Of a stretch of 64,000 bases of DNA, positions 61,791 to 64,000 are shown piece after piece (position 1 is the stretch's first letter; each line of letters begins with the position of its first letter). The translations under genes were made by a program, and so were the position numbers. The stretch covers positions 930,001 to 994,000 of the forward strand of contig NZ_JAGJBZ010000001.1 in assembly GCF_020010925.1 (NCBI RefSeq). Reading direction: 5' to 3'. The notes below the pieces were generated by a model, which saw nothing but the letters and a program-made list of their open reading frames with translations, did not search any database and was not told the DNA's origin. Source of the DNA: Streptomyces griseiscabiei. GTDB taxonomy: Bacteria > Actinomycetota > Actinomycetes > Streptomycetales > Streptomycetaceae.

Positions 61791-61830
61791 ACTGTTGTTA
61801 TTGACAGTCTCGGACGCGATCGGTTACAAC
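61791..61830 (+). promoter_or_regulatory. promoter and TetR operator of the oxidoreductase gene
   Basis: TTGACA (61801-61806), 18 nt and TACAAC (61825-61830) form a good housekeeping promoter. An inverted repeat ACTGT (61791-61795) / ACAGT (61804-61808) covers the -35 box and lies 15 nt from the TetR start, a usual arrangement for a TetR operator. Confidence 0.65.
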
Positions 61831-61890
61831 TTCTCACGAGAGCGAGAGCCAGTCACGTCATCCAGATCAACGCGCAACGCGGAGGCAGTC

Positions 61891-62922
61891 ATGAACGCCG
61901 GAGAACTCGTCGAGGTCGTCCTGCCGGGCAAGGTCGAGCCGGAGGGGCTGCGGATACGGCGCGGGGCCGTTCCCGTGGCCGGTCCCGGGCAGGTCGTGAT
62001 CCTCATGGAGGCCACCGGGGTGTCCTTCGCCGAGCAGCAGATGCGGCGGGGCCGGTACTACGACCAGCCGCCGTTCCCGTTCGTCCCCGGGTACGACCTG
62101 GTCGGCAGGGTGCTCACGACCGGCGAGGGCGTCGACCCGGGTCTGTCCGGGGTCCGGGTGGCCGCGCTGGTCAAGGTCGGCGGCTGGGCGAGCCATGTGG
62201 TCGTCGAGGCGGCGGACGTGGTGCCGGTGCCGGAGGGGATCGGTGCCGCGGAGGCGGAGACCGTGGTGGTCAACGGCGTCACGGCCTGGCAGATGCTGCA
62301 TCGCTCGGCCCGCGTCCGCGCCGGGCAGACCGTCCTGGTGCACGGCGCCAACGGGGGCGTCGGCTCGGTGCTGGTACAGCTCGCCCGCGCCGCCGGGGCG
62401 AAGGTGATCGGGACGGCGTCCGCCCGCCACCACGACGCGCTGCGGGCGCGGGGAGTCGTCCCCGTCGACTACCGCACCGAGGACGTCGCGGGACGGGTCC
62501 GCGCGCTCGCCCCCGGCGGGGTGGACGCCGTCTTCGACCACATCGGCGGCCGGAGCGCGGTCGACTCCTGGCGGCTGCTCGCGCCCGGCGGCACGCTCGT
62601 CGCGTACGGCAGCGCGTCCACGCGGGACGACGAGGGGTCCAAGCAGTGGCCCGTGCTCAAGCTGCTCGGCCGGGTGTGGCTGTGGAACGCGCTGCCCAAC
62701 GGCCGCCGTGCCTCCTTCTACAACGTCTGGGCCGGGCGGGCCCTGTCCCCCAACCGCTTCCGGGCCCGGCTGCGCACCGACCTCACCCAGGTGTTCGCGG
62801 CCCTCCGACGCGGTGACGTGACCGCCCAGATCGCCGCGCGGCTGCCGCTCACCGACGCGGCCGAGGCGCTGCGGCTGGCCGAGTCGGGGACGGTCGCGGG
62901 GAAGGTCGTGCTCAATCCGTAG
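61891..62922 (+). CDS. medium-chain dehydrogenase / quinone oxidoreductase
   Basis: This 343-aa zeta-crystallin-like enzyme lacks zinc ligands and would reduce a quinone or enone with NADPH. Motifs are GVSFAEQQMRRGRYYDQPPF (substrate side), VPGYDLVGRV, VNGVTAWQMLHR, the NADPH site VHGANGGVGSVLVQLARAAG and VFDHIGGRS. ATG 61891 with GGAGG upstream; an earlier in-frame ATG at 61795 would place the start before the promoter. Likely induced by a ligand of the divergent TetR protein. Confidence 0.9.
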   Translation: MNAGELVEVVLPGKVEPEGLRIRRGAVPVAGPGQVVILMEATGVSFAEQQMRRGRYYDQPPFPFVPGYDLVGRVLTTGEGVDPGLSGVRVAALVKVGGWASHVVVEAADVVPVPEGIGAAEAETVVVNGVTAWQMLHRSARVRAGQTVLVHGANGGVGSVLVQLARAAGAKVIGTASARHHDALRARGVVPVDYRTEDVAGRVRALAPGGVDAVFDHIGGRSAVDSWRLLAPGGTLVAYGSASTRDDEGSKQWPVLKLLGRVWLWNALPNGRRASFYNVWAGRALSPNRFRARLRTDLTQVFAALRRGDVTAQIAARLPLTDAAEALRLAESGTVAGKVVLNP

Positions 62923-62972
62923 GACCGCCGGTCGACGGCCGTCCGTAGGACCGACGGCCATCCGTAGGACCG
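62916..62972. repeat. 12-bp repeat spanning a stop codon
   Basis: TCCGTAGGACCG occurs at 62916-62927, 62942-62953 and 62961-62972. The first copy contains the TAG stop of the oxidoreductase gene, so the gene end appears duplicated into the intergenic region. Confidence 0.8.
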
Positions 62973-63056
62973 CCGGACGTCGGCCGACCGCGATCCGCGG
63001 GACCGGCCGACGCGCCCATCGACAACCTCAGCCGTCAACACCCTGAAGGGGACACC

Positions 63057-63704
63057 ATGTTCGGTCTGCGCACCGCCACGTCCACCGTCTCACTCGCCGT
63101 CGCCGCCGCCGTCACCGTCGCCGGGATTCTGGGGACCGCCGCCCCGTACGCCCGGGCGGCGGCCCCGGCCGACGCGCCGCACGACGGCGGGTCCGCCTGT
63201 CGTGGGGAGGGCGTCGACCGGACGGCCCTGATCCGCTACCAGGCCGATGTCGTGATCGACGCGCCCCTGAGCACCGTTTGGAAGCTGCAGACCGACGTGG
63301 AGAACTGGCCGTCCTGGCAGGCGCCGGTGCTCGGCGCCGAGCGGCTGGACCACGGGCCGCTGCGGAAGGGCTCGCGGTTCCGGTGGACGACACCGGCGCC
63401 CGCCACACCGGCAACTCCCGCGACCACGCTGGAGATCACCTCCACCGTCCGGCAACTGGAGCGCGGCGTCTGCCTCCTGTGGAGCGGGCCCGCGGTCGGC
63501 GAGGGGCTGCGCGTCGACGAGGGCGTCCACCTGTGGCGCTTCGAACAGGTACGGGGCAAAGTCCGGGTGCACACCGAGGAGACCTGGACCGGCGCCCAGG
63601 TCGAAGCGGACGTCCCCACGGCGACGGAGGCGCTCGGCCGGGGCCTCGAAGCGTGGCTCCGCGACCTGAGGACCACGGCCGAGGCCCGCTCCGGCCGAGG
63701 GTGA
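63057..63704 (+). CDS. exported SRPBCC (START-like) protein
   Basis: The 215-aa protein has a signal peptide (hydrophobic 8-30, cleavage near ARA at about 35). An SRPBCC/polyketide-cyclase-like domain follows (about 55-210): YQADVVIDAPLSTVWKLQTD, ENWPSWQAPVLGAERLDHG, LRKGSRFRW, and a long C-terminal helix (ALGRGLEAWLRDL). Two cysteines (SACRG, GVCLLW) could pair outside the cell. Such domains bind hydrophobic ligands and are usually cytoplasmic, so the signal is notable. It may share the upstream oxidoreductase promoter (135-nt gap with repeats). AAGGGG precedes the ATG. Confidence 0.85.
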   Translation: MFGLRTATSTVSLAVAAAVTVAGILGTAAPYARAAAPADAPHDGGSACRGEGVDRTALIRYQADVVIDAPLSTVWKLQTDVENWPSWQAPVLGAERLDHGPLRKGSRFRWTTPAPATPATPATTLEITSTVRQLERGVCLLWSGPAVGEGLRVDEGVHLWRFEQVRGKVRVHTEETWTGAQVEADVPTATEALGRGLEAWLRDLRTTAEARSGRG

Positions 63705-63804
63705 CCACGCCACGGGGCTGTTCGATTTATGTCCCGATGGTGTCACTTCGCGGGCAAGCGCGTTGCGGGTGCAACGCGTTGTGGGAGAGCATGTTCGGGA
63801 CGTA

Positions 63805-63864
63805 GGTGAACGCGTAAGTGAGCACGCGAGTGAACACGCGAGTGATGACCTAAGTGATGACATA
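63805..63864. repeat. five 12-bp tandem repeats
   Basis: Five consecutive 12-bp units start at 63805, 63817, 63829, 63841 and 63853; the second and third are AGTGAGCACGCG and AGTGAACACGCG. The frames contain stops, so this is not coding. It ends 30 nt before the start of the last gene. The span 63705-63804 shows no other feature. Confidence 0.75.
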
Positions 63865-63894
63865 CGCGAACCGGACACACGGGGGTGGAACGAC

Positions 63895-64000
63895 GTGAAG
63901 TTCGACATGGGGTCGACGACCCTGGCGGATCTCGGGAAGAGCACGCTCGGATCGAGCGACGACCTCGGGACGCTGATCCAACTGCTGATCAGCGCGGCGG
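63895..64000 (+). CDS. partial gene running off the window (possible WXG100-like protein)
   Basis: Only the first 35 codons are present: GTG AAG TTC..., giving MKFDMGSTTLADLGKSTLGS and a helix DDLGTLIQLLISAA. GGGGGTGGAACG precedes the GTG. There is no signal peptide. An amphipathic helical start of this kind is seen in WXG100/ESAT-6-like proteins, and I have a weak memory of similar streptomycete proteins; the WXG motif itself would lie beyond the edge. Confidence 0.45.
   Translation, partial: MKFDMGSTTLADLGKSTLGSSDDLGTLIQLLISAA

Overview
The window is high-GC actinobacterial chromosome and almost certainly Streptomyces. It encodes chaplins, rodlins and a tyrosinase/caddie pair, uses GTG and ATG starts with tightly overlapping operons, and its gene order (chaplin G, tyrosinase, chaplin F, sugar-polymer genes, chaplin A/D, rodlins, inositol genes, copZA, citA, ribose genes) matches, as far as I recall, the SCO2699-SCO2749 region of S. 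coelicolor. I see no insertion sequence, prophage, tRNA, rRNA or CRISPR array.

Region 1 (0-24.5 kb) is a cell-surface locus. Four chaplins (563-850, 5889-6128, 21219-22217, 22328-22561) and three rodlins (22853-23263, 23519-23932, 24050-24457) flank an exported tyrosinase with its caddie protein, a VKOR-type disulfide oxidase, three unidentified exported proteins, and an exopolysaccharide-like operon (6430-17028). That operon holds an initiating phosphoglycosyltransferase, two GT4 glycosyltransferases, a Wzy-like O-antigen ligase/polymerase, a MurJ/MviN flippase, a polysaccharide deacetylase, a Wzz-like chain-length protein and a CelD-type GNAT. Next come a GH26-like exported glycosidase on the other strand and an ATP-grasp/FAD-monooxygenase pair. 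Sequences close to the recalled sigma-BldN promoter consensus precede chpG and all three rodlins.

Region 2 (24.5-32 kb) is an acyl-CoA synthetase, a VWA-domain lipoprotein, and an ABC exporter pair whose ATPase is fused to an extracytoplasmic alpha/beta hydrolase. Region 3 (32-39.4 kb) is a myo-inositol catabolism operon (mmsA/iolA, iolD, iolB, a Cgl0158-like barrel, iolC) diverging from an inosose isomerase/dehydratase-like gene across a 40-bp dyad that carries both -35 boxes.

Region 4 (39.4-49.5 kb) holds a 66-aa HTH protein, a zinc alcohol dehydrogenase, an MMPL exporter with a divergent TetR regulator, and copZ-copA behind a CsoR-type operator. A 740-bp structured intergenic region follows, then citrate synthase. 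Region 5 (49.7-64 kb) has a RecD2 helicase, a small exported protein and a complete ribose operon (rbsR-rbsA-rbsCB fusion-rbsK-rbsD) with two LacI-type operators. It ends with a GntR(YtrA)-ABC exporter operon, a TetR regulator divergent from a quinone-oxidoreductase-like enzyme, an exported SRPBCC protein, and the first 35 codons of a gene that runs off the right edge.

Inferred theme: the left third would build the hydrophobic, possibly polysaccharide-associated coat of aerial hyphae and spores. Hydrophobins, a disulfide oxidase and a copper oxidase sit together, and a copper chaperone/exporter pair lies further along. The right two thirds are nutrient catabolism and transport modules.
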